A stretch of DNA of 64,000 nt from Sphingobacteriales bacterium. GTDB taxonomy: Bacteria; Bacteroidota; Bacteroidia; Chitinophagales; Chitinophagaceae. Under the pieces are notes generated by a model. The model had not been told where the DNA came from and did not search any database. It saw only the letters and a program-made list of their open reading frames with translations. The DNA lies in the NCBI GenBank assembly GCA_016235125.1, contig JACRLZ010000004.1, positions 186,001 through 250,000 of the forward strand. The letters run 5' to 3'. Positions 18,374 to 27,815 of the stretch are shown one piece after another. The first letter of the stretch is position 1; the number at the start of each line of letters is the position of its first letter. A program made the position numbers and the translations under genes.

Positions 18374-19175
18374 AAGTAAATTTTATTTTTCCTGCATCAT
18401 CTTTATTCTGCGATTGACGACCATTCATAACGGCCACCAGTTTCGCCACGATGCTGATTCCAATTTCCGCCGGTGTATTGCCACCGATATCAAATCCCAT
18501 TGGCATATCCACTGATGAAAGTTCCTGCTCAGTTGCCAGTCCCTGGCTGAGAAAAGCTTTTTTTGTAATGGCAATTTTCCTTTTACTGCCAATCATTCCA
18601 AGATAGGCCAGCGGTCTTTTAATACAACGGGCCAGAATTTCCCTGTCGTACTGATGCAAGTGAGTACAAATGACCACATAAGTATTTTCATCTATTTCAG
18701 CCTGTGATAAGAATTGCCGGTGGTGCATATGAAAAACTTTTACATCTTCCAATTGCAATCCGCTGAACATTTCGACCCGTTCATCCACCAGGCTTATTTG
18801 AAAATTAAGAGACCGGGCAAACTTCACTACTTCTTTGCCAACATGCCCTGCACCAAATACAATCAGCTTATTTCTTTTTTTAATGGTTTCTATAAAAATA
18901 AAAACAGTACCGCCGCAGCACATCTGGTGATCCCGGACAAGCTGATGCTCAAATAGCTGAGCGGTGTTATTCTGCATTACAGTCAAAGCATCATTGATAA
19001 CCTTGTGCTCCAGGTTACCGCCGCCAATGGTTCCGAAAATCTTTTTATCCTGCCACACAATCATTTTAGCGCCTGCTTTCAAAGGTGTGGAGCCCCGGGT
19101 CTCTGTAATGATACAAAGCGCCGCCATTTCCCCTCGTTGTTCAATCCCTGCAATTATTTCATAAACACTTCGCAT
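18336..19175 (-). CDS. XdhC/CoxI-family molybdenum enzyme maturation factor
   Basis: XdhC-family proteins bind molybdenum cofactor, help with its sulfuration and insert it into xanthine-dehydrogenase-type enzymes. The 279-residue protein has the N-terminal XdhC_CoxI domain (TETRGSTPLKAGAKM near 25, GTIGGGNLEH near 48) and the C-terminal Rossmann-type domain (VFGAGHVGKEV near 105, YLGMIGSKRK near 190, DIGGNTPAEIGISI near 230). The obvious client is the fused Hcr protein at 14807-17602. It overlaps the MocA-like gene upstream by 22 bases. Confidence 0.9.
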   Translation of the reverse strand: MRSVYEIIAGIEQRGEMAALCIITETRGSTPLKAGAKMIVWQDKKIFGTIGGGNLEHKVINDALTVMQNNTAQLFEHQLVRDHQMCCGGTVFIFIETIKKRNKLIVFGAGHVGKEVVKFARSLNFQISLVDERVEMFSGLQLEDVKVFHMHHRQFLSQAEIDENTYVVICTHLHQYDREILARCIKRPLAYLGMIGSKRKIAITKKAFLSQGLATEQELSSVDMPMGFDIGGNTPAEIGISIVAKLVAVMNGRQSQNKDDAGKIKFTYAEPDSDNNRSR

Positions 19176-19765
19176 GACTGAAAATATTGTTGATATAATT
19201 CTGTTGTGTTGATATTCGTCAAAATCTTTTCATCCGGCCAATCCATCTTTATTTCCTCAAAATTCATTAACTCCTCCCGGATATTATAATCATATCCATC
19301 AAGCCACCGGCAATGATTCATCACTTCAGCGCTGACCAGGACCGGGTGTCCTTTTTGATTATTATTAACAGGGACTACATAAGTTCCCGGCCGTTTCAAC
19401 TTTATCATTTCAGCCAATAGTTCTTCAGCAACAAAAGGGTTATCAATGTTCTGTATAAAACAAAAAGAAGAACTGGTTTTTTGCAGCCCCAGCTGCAATG
19501 AATAAAATCTGTTTCTCTCCGGAAATGAATTTACAACAATCTCAACGGGCTGTCCGGGATATTTTTTTCCCATAGTCTGCCTTATCTCATCTTCAATTGC
19601 CGGGCTGACTACTAAAATTAAATCCTTTATTCCAGCTGAGATATAAGTGCCGGTTATTTTGTCAACAAAATTTTCTTTCTCATCAAATGGCAGAAAAGGT
19701 TTCGGCCTGTTCATCCGTGCTGAATTGCCCGCAGCCAGTAATATAACTGAAACAGACTCGTTCAT
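19154..19765 (-). CDS. MocA-like molybdenum cofactor nucleotidyltransferase
   Basis: This 203-residue NTP-transferase has the family start VILLAAGNSARMNRPKPFL, with the nucleotide-binding loop and Lys, and a central region ending in IQNIDNPFVAEELL with the metal-binding Asp. MocA-type enzymes attach CMP to molybdopterin to make the MCD cofactor used by xanthine-oxidase-family enzymes such as Hcr. The Asn-Ile-Asp-Asn version of the usual GDxP motif is slightly divergent. The gene overlaps both neighbours by a few bases (XdhC-like downstream, HAD-ECH fusion upstream), which supports a shared role in the array. Confidence 0.82.
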   Translation of the reverse strand: MNESVSVILLAAGNSARMNRPKPFLPFDEKENFVDKITGTYISAGIKDLILVVSPAIEDEIRQTMGKKYPGQPVEIVVNSFPERNRFYSLQLGLQKTSSSFCFIQNIDNPFVAEELLAEMIKLKRPGTYVVPVNNNQKGHPVLVSAEVMNHCRWLDGYDYNIREELMNFEEIKMDWPDEKILTNINTTELYQQYFQSCEVFMK

Positions 19766-21762
19766 TTTCCTTCATATTGAACTTTCTTTCCTATTGAAGT
19801 CAATCCCAGCAAAGCATCCGAAGTTGAAAATATTTCTGACAAATATGCCAGCTCCGAATCACTGCCCCTCTCCTCTTCAATTAATTTATCGGCCAGCCTG
19901 ATAGCCACCGGAGCTTTATACCCGATAGTTTTTACAATTTTTTCAGCCTCTTCAGCCGCCATTGAGCGATTGGAATATCTATTCTCCAGTATTTCAACAA
20001 GAGAATTTTTTTCAAAAAGATCTTTAACCTTTTGCCATTTTTCAGGCAGAGCCTTTTCAGCAACAACAGGTATATTTTGCCTGCCTTCAATCATTTCTAT
20101 AACCTCTTCCGCAGAAATTATTTTATCAACCAACCCGATTTCCTCAGATTCTTTTGCAGAAAGCATTTTGCCGGTATGTATTAAATATTTGCTCAACCCT
20201 TTTCCAATCTTCCGGACACTTCGTTGTGTGCCGCCGAGGCCGGGGTAAATACCGATACCGGTTTCCGGAAAAGCAAATTGTGCTTTGGGCAACGCCAGGA
20301 TCATATCAGCACACAAAGCAAGTTCCAATCCACCTCCAAGCGTAAGACCATTATTAATGGCAACCACTTTTTTCTTTGACTGATCAATGCGGTTGAAAAC
20401 ATCCTGACCAAATGCAGTGAATGTTTCAATGTCATTTATTTTACCTGCTTTTATATTTTTTACAAAGAATTTTATATCTGCTCCCGCCACAAAAGCTTTT
20501 CCTGATCCTGTAATAAATATTGTCTCAATACCAGGATCACTATCGGCTTCATTGAATTTTTCTGAAAGTTCCTGAACCGTTTTTTCACTCAATGCATTCA
20601 TGTTCTCAGGCTGATCCATAGTGAGGATTGCCACTGAATTATTTTTTTCCAGCTTCACCGATTCAATCTGCCAGTATTTACCTCCTATGGTTGATGGAAC
20701 TTTCATGTTGTATAAACCCGCAATCATAGCAACAAGACGGTTTACTTTTTCCTCCCCGGCATTTTTCATCAGATCTACCGGTCCGTTTTTCCATCGCAAC
20801 CCGATTTTGGCCCCCCGGTTGAGATGAGTGGCGGAAGAAACTTTTTCTTCCAGTATCTGTGAACACACAAAGAACACAACACCCTGCATCCGGTCGCTGA
20901 TAATTTTTTCTTTTGCAGGATCAATTGCTTCAACCTGTAGTTCAATTTCCCATGGCCTGCCCGATTCAGCCTGCGATTTCAAGGCCTCTGCCACTTCATA
21001 TAGTTTTCCAAAAACCTCCAGTGTTTTTTCAGAATGATACGCAATGGGAACACCTGTGGCATTCATCAAAGCAAATGGCCCCATACCAATCCCAAATACT
21101 TTCATACACACAAAATCTATTTCAGATTTTGTGGCCACTCCTTCCTGCAACAGTTTAACTGACTCATTGAGCCAGGGAACAAAAAAACGGTTCACCGTAA
21201 ATCCATAAGTATCCGTGCAATCAATTGCATCTTTTCCCGCCAGTACTGAAAACAACCGGGCGGTTTTTAATGTTTCGGAAGATGTTTTTTTACCGGGAAT
21301 AATTTCCACCAGGCGGTTTTTGGCTGCATGATAAAAAAAGTGAAGACCGATAACCCGTTCCGGGTGAACAATACTTGCTGCCAACTCTGTAACCGAGAAT
21401 GAAGAAGTGTTGGTGGCAACGATGCAGTCATTTGATACAATTTCACCCAGCAACCGGAACAAATCTTTCTTTGCCTGCAGGTTTTCAAAAATTGCTTCCG
21501 CCACCAGGTCGCAATCTTTCAGATCGGCGAGAGAATCAGTTCCTTTCAGATTTGATAAATATTCGTCCGCCTGGGTTTTTGTAAAAACTTTTTTTTCAAC
21601 CCCATCTTCAAGTGTTTTATGAATACTGGTCAATCCTTTCTCAACAAAATTTATTGCCTGGTCAGCAAGAATCACTTTGAATCCTTCCTGTGCAAATTTC
21701 TGCGCCAGTGCAGAACCCATAGTTCCCGCCCCAACAACTCCCACTGTTTTGATTTGCTTCAT
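19762..21762 (-). CDS. 3-hydroxyacyl-CoA dehydrogenase / enoyl-CoA hydratase fusion
   Basis: This 666-residue protein carries out two beta-oxidation steps. The order is dehydrogenase then hydratase, the reverse of FadB. The NAD-binding domain starts VGVVGAGTMGSALAQKFA at residue 8, with HAD helical domains to about residue 370. The crotonase domain follows (VAILTMDQPENMNALSEKT near 385, GKAFVAGADIKFF near 427, NNGLTLGGGLELALCADM near 465, PETGIGIYPGLGGTQ near 495). The catalytic His segment reads GLHFFYHAAKNRLVEI, where many HADs have HFFNP, a divergence worth noting. The likely role is processing of 3-hydroxypimelyl-CoA and downstream C4 acyl-CoAs. Confidence 0.9.
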   Translation of the reverse strand: MKQIKTVGVVGAGTMGSALAQKFAQEGFKVILADQAINFVEKGLTSIHKTLEDGVEKKVFTKTQADEYLSNLKGTDSLADLKDCDLVAEAIFENLQAKKDLFRLLGEIVSNDCIVATNTSSFSVTELAASIVHPERVIGLHFFYHAAKNRLVEIIPGKKTSSETLKTARLFSVLAGKDAIDCTDTYGFTVNRFFVPWLNESVKLLQEGVATKSEIDFVCMKVFGIGMGPFALMNATGVPIAYHSEKTLEVFGKLYEVAEALKSQAESGRPWEIELQVEAIDPAKEKIISDRMQGVVFFVCSQILEEKVSSATHLNRGAKIGLRWKNGPVDLMKNAGEEKVNRLVAMIAGLYNMKVPSTIGGKYWQIESVKLEKNNSVAILTMDQPENMNALSEKTVQELSEKFNEADSDPGIETIFITGSGKAFVAGADIKFFVKNIKAGKINDIETFTAFGQDVFNRIDQSKKKVVAINNGLTLGGGLELALCADMILALPKAQFAFPETGIGIYPGLGGTQRSVRKIGKGLSKYLIHTGKMLSAKESEEIGLVDKIISAEEVIEMIEGRQNIPVVAEKALPEKWQKVKDLFEKNSLVEILENRYSNRSMAAEEAEKIVKTIGYKAPVAIRLADKLIEEERGSDSELAYLSEIFSTSDALLGLTSIGKKVQYEGK

Positions 21763-21768
21763 ATCTAC

Positions 21769-22542
21769 TTAATTATTTGTCCATACCGGCTTTCTTTTTT
21801 CTAGGAACGACCCAATCCCTTCATTGGCATCATGAGTTTCCATCAATTCTTTTAAATAAATTGATTCAAGCTGGGGAAGGAAATTACTTAACACATGATT
21901 CAATTTTGCCCTTGCGGCTCTTACAGAATACCGGAGCGATGAAGCGCTTTTGGGCAAAATATTTTTTCCCACCCACTCTTTTACTCCTGCATCCAGCGCA
22001 TCTTTATTTTCAAATACTTCATTTACTAATCCCATAGATTTTGCTTCATCTGCACTTATTGTCTTACCGGTAATGAGTAATTCTTCAGCTCTTGCATATC
22101 CAATTTTTTCAGGGAGAAGTATGGAAGCTGGCGGTGGAAAAACGCCCAGTATTATTTCCGGCTGGCCAAATTTGACGCTCTTATCTGCAAAAATAAAATT
22201 GCACATCAATGCAAGTTCAAATCCCCCACCCAGGCATTGTCCCGATACTTTTGCCAAAGCAGGTACAGATATGTCCCTGAGGGAATAGAACAACTGGTGA
22301 AAGATCCTCAGCATGACAGCGGCATGTTCTTTTTTATGTTCTTCCACACTTGCGCCATAGGAAAAATTCGTTCCGTTACCTTCAAAAACAATCAATTTCA
22401 ACTCTTCCTTCTTGGTAAATGCATCAAACACATATTGCAGCTCGTCCATCATGATGCGGTCAAGTACATTCCCTTTTCCATCATCAAGTATTATGGTTAC
22501 AACTGAATTATCGTATGAATAATTTACTTTAATCTTTTTCAT
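21769..22542 (-). CDS. dch: cyclohexa-1,5-diene-1-carbonyl-CoA hydratase (Dch)
   Basis: Dch adds water to the dienoyl-CoA made by benzoyl-CoA reductase, giving 6-hydroxycyclohex-1-ene-1-carbonyl-CoA. The 257-residue crotonase-fold protein carries features I recall from Thauera-type Dch: FSYGASVEEH near residue 60, VSGQCLGGGFELAL near 98, FGQPEIILGVFPPPAS near 124, a SASSLRYSVRAAR segment near 199 and the C-terminal LMETHDANEGIGSFLEKR. It lies between oah and the HAD-ECH gene, and its stop is 6 bases before the latter. Its start overlaps the end of oah by 14 bases. Confidence 0.92.
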   Translation of the reverse strand: MKKIKVNYSYDNSVVTIILDDGKGNVLDRIMMDELQYVFDAFTKKEELKLIVFEGNGTNFSYGASVEEHKKEHAAVMLRIFHQLFYSLRDISVPALAKVSGQCLGGGFELALMCNFIFADKSVKFGQPEIILGVFPPPASILLPEKIGYARAEELLITGKTISADEAKSMGLVNEVFENKDALDAGVKEWVGKNILPKSASSLRYSVRAARAKLNHVLSNFLPQLESIYLKELMETHDANEGIGSFLEKRKPVWTNN

Positions 22543-23638
22543 AATTTATAATTTGAAATTGTGGTGATATAATTCTGTGCATTTCACCGTCCCATTCATG
22601 TCCTTCTGCCAGCAGTTGACGGAGTTTTACAAAGTCAACCTCCCTGTTTTCTTTTGGCCCGTCATTGAAAGCTTTGAAGCCGGCCTTTGCTTCGGTCATC
22701 ATATTCAGGGCAAGCCATTCCCGGCTTCCTTCCTTGTTTTTATCCCAATGCTCTAATTTAAATTTGCGAACCTCGCTGATTGTTTTATTCATGCAGTTTG
22801 GAAAAGTGTGCAGCATTTTATTGATTAGATTGTTTACAGCAGCATCCAGCATTGTAAAATCAGTTTCTGCAGCTGCAACCATCTCTTTGGCTTTTTTCAA
22901 CTCTTCCCCCTTTTTTGTTGTACCAAAAACAAACCGGCCATATTCATCAACTATTTTATCTGTAACCACCATTGGATTCGAGATAAATCTTCCGTTCAAT
23001 TTTAATACCGTGACAATATCCGTGAGCATTCCAAAGTAATAGGCCTGATGTGCTGTCCATGGTTCGCAAAGCGTTAATGACATCATAGCCCTTTCAATAC
23101 CGACGAAAAGCGGTAAGAAATCTGTAGCGCCGCCAATCGGGGCACTTCCATGTTTGGGACCGGCCTGGCCAAATCTTGCCATATCGCTGGCAATTGTAAA
23201 ATCGCAGGCCATACCGATTTCCTGTCCCCCGCCGATGCGCATACCATTTACCCTGCAGATAACAGGTTTCTCACATTTGAGAATGGCGCTGACCATATCA
23301 TTGAACAAACGCATATACTGTGAATATTCCTGCGGGTTGCCTGCATAATATTCAGCATACTCTTTTGTATTACCCCCGGTGCAAAAAGCTTTATCACCTA
23401 CAGCGGTAAATACAACAGCAACAACGCTTCTGTCATTGGATGCTTCACCAAAAGCAAGAATTATTTCTTTAACAGCCCCTGTGGTGTAAGAATTGTATTG
23501 CTTTGGATTATTGAGAATAATCCATGCATTGTATAAATTCTTTATAACTGCACCTTCCTTATTTAAACAAGGACGTTTTTCAAAAATGATTTCTTTGTAT
23601 GCTGCATTTACAATGTTGTGATCTTTTAACTCTTGCAT
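22529..23638 (-). CDS. oah: 6-oxocyclohex-1-ene-1-carbonyl-CoA hydrolase (Oah / BamA)
   Basis: This enzyme opens the alicyclic ring, converting 6-oxocyclohex-1-ene-1-carbonyl-CoA into 3-hydroxypimelyl-CoA by adding two waters. The 369-residue crotonase-like protein has the BamA signature: AFCTGGNTKEYAEYY near residue 86, VICRVNGMRIGGGQEIGMAC near 126 and ARFGQAGPKHGSAPIGGATD near 154. The gene (bamA) is the usual marker for anaerobic monoaromatic degradation, so its presence is diagnostic. It sits between had and dch. Length and motifs are complete. Confidence 0.95.
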   Translation of the reverse strand: MQELKDHNIVNAAYKEIIFEKRPCLNKEGAVIKNLYNAWIILNNPKQYNSYTTGAVKEIILAFGEASNDRSVVAVVFTAVGDKAFCTGGNTKEYAEYYAGNPQEYSQYMRLFNDMVSAILKCEKPVICRVNGMRIGGGQEIGMACDFTIASDMARFGQAGPKHGSAPIGGATDFLPLFVGIERAMMSLTLCEPWTAHQAYYFGMLTDIVTVLKLNGRFISNPMVVTDKIVDEYGRFVFGTTKKGEELKKAKEMVAAAETDFTMLDAAVNNLINKMLHTFPNCMNKTISEVRKFKLEHWDKNKEGSREWLALNMMTEAKAGFKAFNDGPKENREVDFVKLRQLLAEGHEWDGEMHRIISPQFQIINYEKD

Positions 23639-23650
23639 AATATTTTTAGT

Positions 23651-24715
23651 TTAATTAAAATCAGGTACCAGTACTGATCGTTTAGTGTACTTATGTTCCA
23701 ATGTATTTTTAAAGACCTCGTTGATCTGCGACATGGGAAAAGTCTGCACAAACTGTGCAATCATCAGTTTTCCGCCTGCCACCAGGTCCAAAACTTCAGG
23801 ATATAATTCAGCACGGCAACCCCAGGTACCAATCAATTTTGCATCAAATGCCATCAGGTTGCTTAGCCGCACTTCAACCTTATCCATTGTAAAACCAACA
23901 ATAGAAAGCGTTGATGTAAAAGTGATCAGGTTGAAAGCAAGATCCTGCCCGGCCTTTGTACCGCTTATCTCAAATATCTTCCAGCCTGTTTTCGGGGCTT
24001 TAAGTTCTTTAGCCAGTTCTTTTACTTTTTCTTTTACGGCTTTTGCATCAAGGCCTTTGATATTGATTGTGCCCTCTATGCCATTTGCTTTTGCTAAAGC
24101 AAGTTTTTCATCATTTATATCCAATGCAATCACTTTTGCACCAAATATTTTTGCAATCAATGCCCCATAAATTCCTACTCCACCTACGCCAATCACAATT
24201 GCCAGGTCGCCGGATTCCAGTTCGGATTTTTTTATGACCTGGTAAGGAGTAGAAATAGCATCAGCAATCACTGACAGTTGTTCAAGCGGATATTTTTTTA
24301 AACCATCATCCGGAACCAGGCATAGGAATTTTGCAGGCACCTTTATATGCGAAGCAAACCCTCCATGAAAATCATTACCGGGCATCAGTTGATTCCGGCA
24401 GATATTACTTCTTCCTTTTTTACACAACTCACATTCCCCGCAGGGAAGAACTGCCGGTATAATAACTTTTTTTCCAAGCCATGCTGCATCACCATCCACT
24501 ACAACTCCGCTTATTTCATGACCAAGTGTGAGAGGAAGAGGATGTTTAGTTTGAACGCCATGATGCCAGAAACTAATATCAGTATGGCAAACTCCACAAC
24601 CGGCAACTTTTACCAACACTTCTCCATCTGCTAATTCAGGAAAAGAATTTTCAGTGAGTTTAAATTCTTGATTCAACTCCGTCATATGCCATTGAAAAAA
24701 TTTTTCAGTACTCAT
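23651..24715 (-). CDS. had: 6-hydroxycyclohex-1-ene-1-carbonyl-CoA dehydrogenase (Had)
   Basis: This NAD-dependent, zinc-containing alcohol dehydrogenase oxidises 6-hydroxycyclohex-1-ene-1-carbonyl-CoA to the 6-oxo compound. The 354-residue MDR protein has the catalytic zinc site (GCGVCHTDISFWHHG near 39, TLGHEISGVV near 63), the structural zinc cysteines (CGECELCKKGRSNIC near 91) and the nucleotide motif VIGVGGVGIYGA near 173. The stretch LIGTWGCRAELYPEVLDLVA near residue 290 resembles Thauera Had. It is followed by oah and dch, the next and previous steps of the same pathway. Its start overlaps the end of the thiolase gene by four bases. Confidence 0.92.
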   Translation of the reverse strand: MSTEKFFQWHMTELNQEFKLTENSFPELADGEVLVKVAGCGVCHTDISFWHHGVQTKHPLPLTLGHEISGVVVDGDAAWLGKKVIIPAVLPCGECELCKKGRSNICRNQLMPGNDFHGGFASHIKVPAKFLCLVPDDGLKKYPLEQLSVIADAISTPYQVIKKSELESGDLAIVIGVGGVGIYGALIAKIFGAKVIALDINDEKLALAKANGIEGTINIKGLDAKAVKEKVKELAKELKAPKTGWKIFEISGTKAGQDLAFNLITFTSTLSIVGFTMDKVEVRLSNLMAFDAKLIGTWGCRAELYPEVLDLVAGGKLMIAQFVQTFPMSQINEVFKNTLEHKYTKRSVLVPDFN

Positions 24716-25974
24716 ATATCCGTATTTTCAAAAAGTATTGCTGTTCCCTGCCCGCCGCCAATGCAGGCAGATGCAATTCCGTATTTTATATTTCTTCTTT
24801 TCATTTCCAGTGAAATTGTTAATGATAACCGAAGACCTGTTGCTGCCAATGGATGACCGATGGCAATAGCGCCGCCGTTCACATTTAATTTTTCCCTATC
24901 CAGTTTTAATTCCCTTTCACACCCTACCACCTGTGCCGAAAAAGCTTCATTTATTTCTACCAATCCGATTTCTTCTATTTGTAATCCTGTCAATTCTAAA
25001 AGCAATCTGATAGCCGGAACCGGCCCTAAGCCCATTACTTTAGGATCAATACCGCAACTGGCGCCTGCCACAATCTTTGAAAGAGATTTCATCTTCCTGC
25101 TTTCAATAAATTCTTTGTTGGTAATAACTGATGATGCGGCGCCATCCACAATCCCGCTGCAATTACCGGCTGTTAATACACCCACTTCAGAAAAAACAGG
25201 ATTTAATTTTGAAAGGGCTTCAATAGTTGTTTCCCTCACCTGTTCATCTTTTGCAAAATCTTTTACTCCGCCAGGCAGTTTGAATTTTCTTGTTTTCAAT
25301 CCTTCCGCTTCAAATACGGAAGAGTTGACTGGTGTAATTTCTTCATCAAAATATTTTTTCCCGTTAGCTGCAATAGCCCGGTTAAAAGACAACAATGCAT
25401 ACTGGTCGCAATCCTGGCGGGTGATATTGTAACGCTGTGCAACATTTTCAGCAGTAAATCCCATCGGGTAACCGGCAGCAGTATCATCCAACGCTTCCCA
25501 TAGCATGTCTTTGAATACAGGCCTTCCCAGCGGATGACCCATCCGGCTTCCAAAACTTACAACCGGAGAAAGCGACATATTCTCAGTACCTGTACATAAA
25601 ACTGAATTGGCTTTCCCCAAAATAATTTGTTCGGCCCCGGTTATCAGTGTTTCAAAACCTGATCCGCAGATGCGCTGCACCATCAATGCAGGCACTTCAA
25701 CAGGAAGACCGGTAAACAACCCGATATGACGGGGAAGAAAATAAGCATCATAAGAACTCTGTCCAATGTTGGCTACAACCAACTGATCAATTTCAACCGG
25801 ATTGAGATTAGATTTTTGCAATGCTGCACGGGAAGAAACGATTCCAAGATCTGTTGGTGATATTTGAGCTAACGTACCGCAATATTTTCCAAACGGTGTT
25901 CGCATCCCGTTAACCAGGAAAATATCGTCAAATAAAATTCCAATTCCCTTTTTTGTATTATGATATCCTTTCAT
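24712..25974 (-). CDS. acetyl-CoA C-acyltransferase (thiolase)
   Basis: Thiolase cleaves 3-oxoacyl-CoA with CoA; here a fitting substrate is 3-oxopimelyl-CoA, giving glutaryl-CoA and acetyl-CoA. The protein is full length, with the nucleophilic Cys in MVQRICGSGFETLI near residue 97, NEAFSAQVVG near 350, GHPLAATGLR and the C-terminal CIGGGQG. The start was set at the ATG at 25974, one base after the preceding stop codon, instead of the upstream in-frame codon at 26007 inside the previous gene. That leaves about 20 extra residues before the usual thiolase start at DDIFLVNGMRTPFG. Confidence 0.9.
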   Translation of the reverse strand: MKGYHNTKKGIGILFDDIFLVNGMRTPFGKYCGTLAQISPTDLGIVSSRAALQKSNLNPVEIDQLVVANIGQSSYDAYFLPRHIGLFTGLPVEVPALMVQRICGSGFETLITGAEQIILGKANSVLCTGTENMSLSPVVSFGSRMGHPLGRPVFKDMLWEALDDTAAGYPMGFTAENVAQRYNITRQDCDQYALLSFNRAIAANGKKYFDEEITPVNSSVFEAEGLKTRKFKLPGGVKDFAKDEQVRETTIEALSKLNPVFSEVGVLTAGNCSGIVDGAASSVITNKEFIESRKMKSLSKIVAGASCGIDPKVMGLGPVPAIRLLLELTGLQIEEIGLVEINEAFSAQVVGCERELKLDREKLNVNGGAIAIGHPLAATGLRLSLTISLEMKRRNIKYGIASACIGGGQGTAILFENTDI

Positions 25975-25975
25975 A

Positions 25976-27814
25976 TTAAGATTTATGCATTGGAATATGA
26001 ATGTCATTTTCCTTTGTTATTCCTTTCTGAAATGCTTCTTTTGCAAATAAGGCAGCGCCATATGAAACGGCAAACTGAGGTTTGTCAATTATCTGTACTT
26101 CTTTCTGCAGTTTTTCCTGCAACAGGTTTTTCAGGTAAGGGTGCCAGGCAATAACCCCGCCAATTAAAAATACCGGAGAGGCCGGATCAATCCTCAGTTT
26201 TATAACACGGTTCAGGATGGAGAGGTAAATACCTTTTGCAATATCCTCTACCGGCAAACCTTCAAATAACCAGGACATGATTTCAGTTTTGGCAAAAACG
26301 GTACAGAAACTATTGAGTTCTTTTTTATAAGAAGATTTAGCAGCCAGATCACTCATCTCAGCAATATTTATACCGCCCCTTTCTGCCACTTCGGTAATGA
26401 AAGAACCGGTACCGGCAGCACATTTATCATTGAGATAAAAATTTTCAATATTGTTTTCTGCATTGCATTTTATCACTTTAATATCCTCACCGCCGATATC
26501 AATAATATTTTTGGCGCCGGAAAAATATTTTGAAGCAGCCAGCGCTGCGCAGCTCAGTTCTGTTTTTACCAGGTCGGCATACGCAAAATGTTTTCTGCCA
26601 TAGCCGGTGGCGCAAATGGTCTTCACCGGGTATTCATTTTTCAGCGCTTCTATAACATGATGAACGGAAATACGGTCACGGTTCAAAGTTTTCAGAGCTG
26701 TTTGAAACAAAATATTTCCCTGCTCTCCGATTACTGTAAATTTTATATATGCCGACCCAAGGTCTATACCAAGAAAAAAATCTTTTGATGCTGTCGCCTG
26801 GCCGGGCTTTCCGTTTTCCGGTACCAAGTTTCGTTGATCAAGGGCGGTTCTTGCCGTGTTAACAAGAGAAGTATAGTTTTTATTTGAAATGGCTTTTACC
26901 ATATTAGAAAAAGTAAGATTGAGTGAAGTACGGATATAGTGTTTTCTCCCGTATTCCACAATCTTACCGTTCATGAAGTCTATTTCTGTTGGCCTGTTAT
27001 TGAGCAGGTCAACTGCCAGCGAGGGGAAGTGATTGCCTGCTTTATGCAGATAGCGGAGACACTTACGGCTGAAATCATCTTCAAATTTTATTTTTTCAGC
27101 CGCAGCTACTTCCACAGCTTCTTCGATGATTTGTTCAATCAGTTCAACAGTATCTGCATTGCTCATCGCTTCTTTGATAGTCATGCGGCCTACGGCACAT
27201 AAAGCGCTGAGTGATGAATTAAGAATCGTTTTTTCCCATACCCGGCGAAGAATTTCAAAAGAAGTAAGCGCTTTTGTTTCTATACCCACCCGGGACAAAA
27301 CCCCGGAGATTTCATTGACCACCTCAATGCCGCTGTCATCCATGGATGCGATATAGTTGGGCGGATTAAAAAAAGTAACCCTGGTAACATTCGGGGCATT
27401 CAGGTTGCCTGCAAAATTGATGACCATGCGGTAGGTACGGCTATCGCCTATTACTCCGGATATCATTTTTTCCACATCAATCCCATTCATGGCGCACACA
27501 ATTCCGGATTTATCATACTGCATCGCCGCAATCTCCCTTACAAGGGCTGGCAACTGCGTTGTTTTTACACAAACAAATATCAAATCGGGTTTGAATGTTT
27601 CAAACTCATTCAGCGAGGTGAATACGTTTTTAAAAAAAGTTTTTTTATTCATCACCCCTTCCAGGATTATTCCTTCAGTCTTCACCAGGTTCATCTTCAG
27701 TTTATCCAGGTCACAGATAGCTACATCCAGCCCTGCTTCTTTGAGATGGGTGGCCAGAATGGAACCTACCGGCCCCATACCTACAATGCCTATCCTGTTT
27801 GTTTTTTGAGGCAT
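25976..27814 (-). CDS. ketopantoate-reductase-like / BcrA-BcrD-type ATPase activase fusion
   Basis: This 612-residue protein joins two unrelated modules. Residues 1 to about 325 are a PanE/ApbA-type 2-oxoacid reductase: the NAD(P) motif GIVGMGPVGS at residue 9, the conserved Lys in RRVWEKTILNSSLSALCAVG near 195, and a conserved Glu in RPTEIDFMNGKIVEYG near 275, so the active site looks intact. From about residue 350 a BadF/BcrA/HgdC-type ASKHA ATPase begins (LGIDLGSAYIKF), with IDIGGEDIKVI, the cluster cysteines in NDKCAAGTGSF and FCTVFAKTE, and FLIGGVIAWHPYL. Such activases inject electrons into dehydratases or reductases at the cost of ATP. The next gene upstream encodes a dehydratase-type partner. 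I know of no described protein with this fusion. Confidence 0.88.
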   Translation of the reverse strand: MPQKTNRIGIVGMGPVGSILATHLKEAGLDVAICDLDKLKMNLVKTEGIILEGVMNKKTFFKNVFTSLNEFETFKPDLIFVCVKTTQLPALVREIAAMQYDKSGIVCAMNGIDVEKMISGVIGDSRTYRMVINFAGNLNAPNVTRVTFFNPPNYIASMDDSGIEVVNEISGVLSRVGIETKALTSFEILRRVWEKTILNSSLSALCAVGRMTIKEAMSNADTVELIEQIIEEAVEVAAAEKIKFEDDFSRKCLRYLHKAGNHFPSLAVDLLNNRPTEIDFMNGKIVEYGRKHYIRTSLNLTFSNMVKAISNKNYTSLVNTARTALDQRNLVPENGKPGQATASKDFFLGIDLGSAYIKFTVIGEQGNILFQTALKTLNRDRISVHHVIEALKNEYPVKTICATGYGRKHFAYADLVKTELSCAALAASKYFSGAKNIIDIGGEDIKVIKCNAENNIENFYLNDKCAAGTGSFITEVAERGGINIAEMSDLAAKSSYKKELNSFCTVFAKTEIMSWLFEGLPVEDIAKGIYLSILNRVIKLRIDPASPVFLIGGVIAWHPYLKNLLQEKLQKEVQIIDKPQFAVSYGAALFAKEAFQKGITKENDIHIPMHKS

Positions 27815-27815
27815 A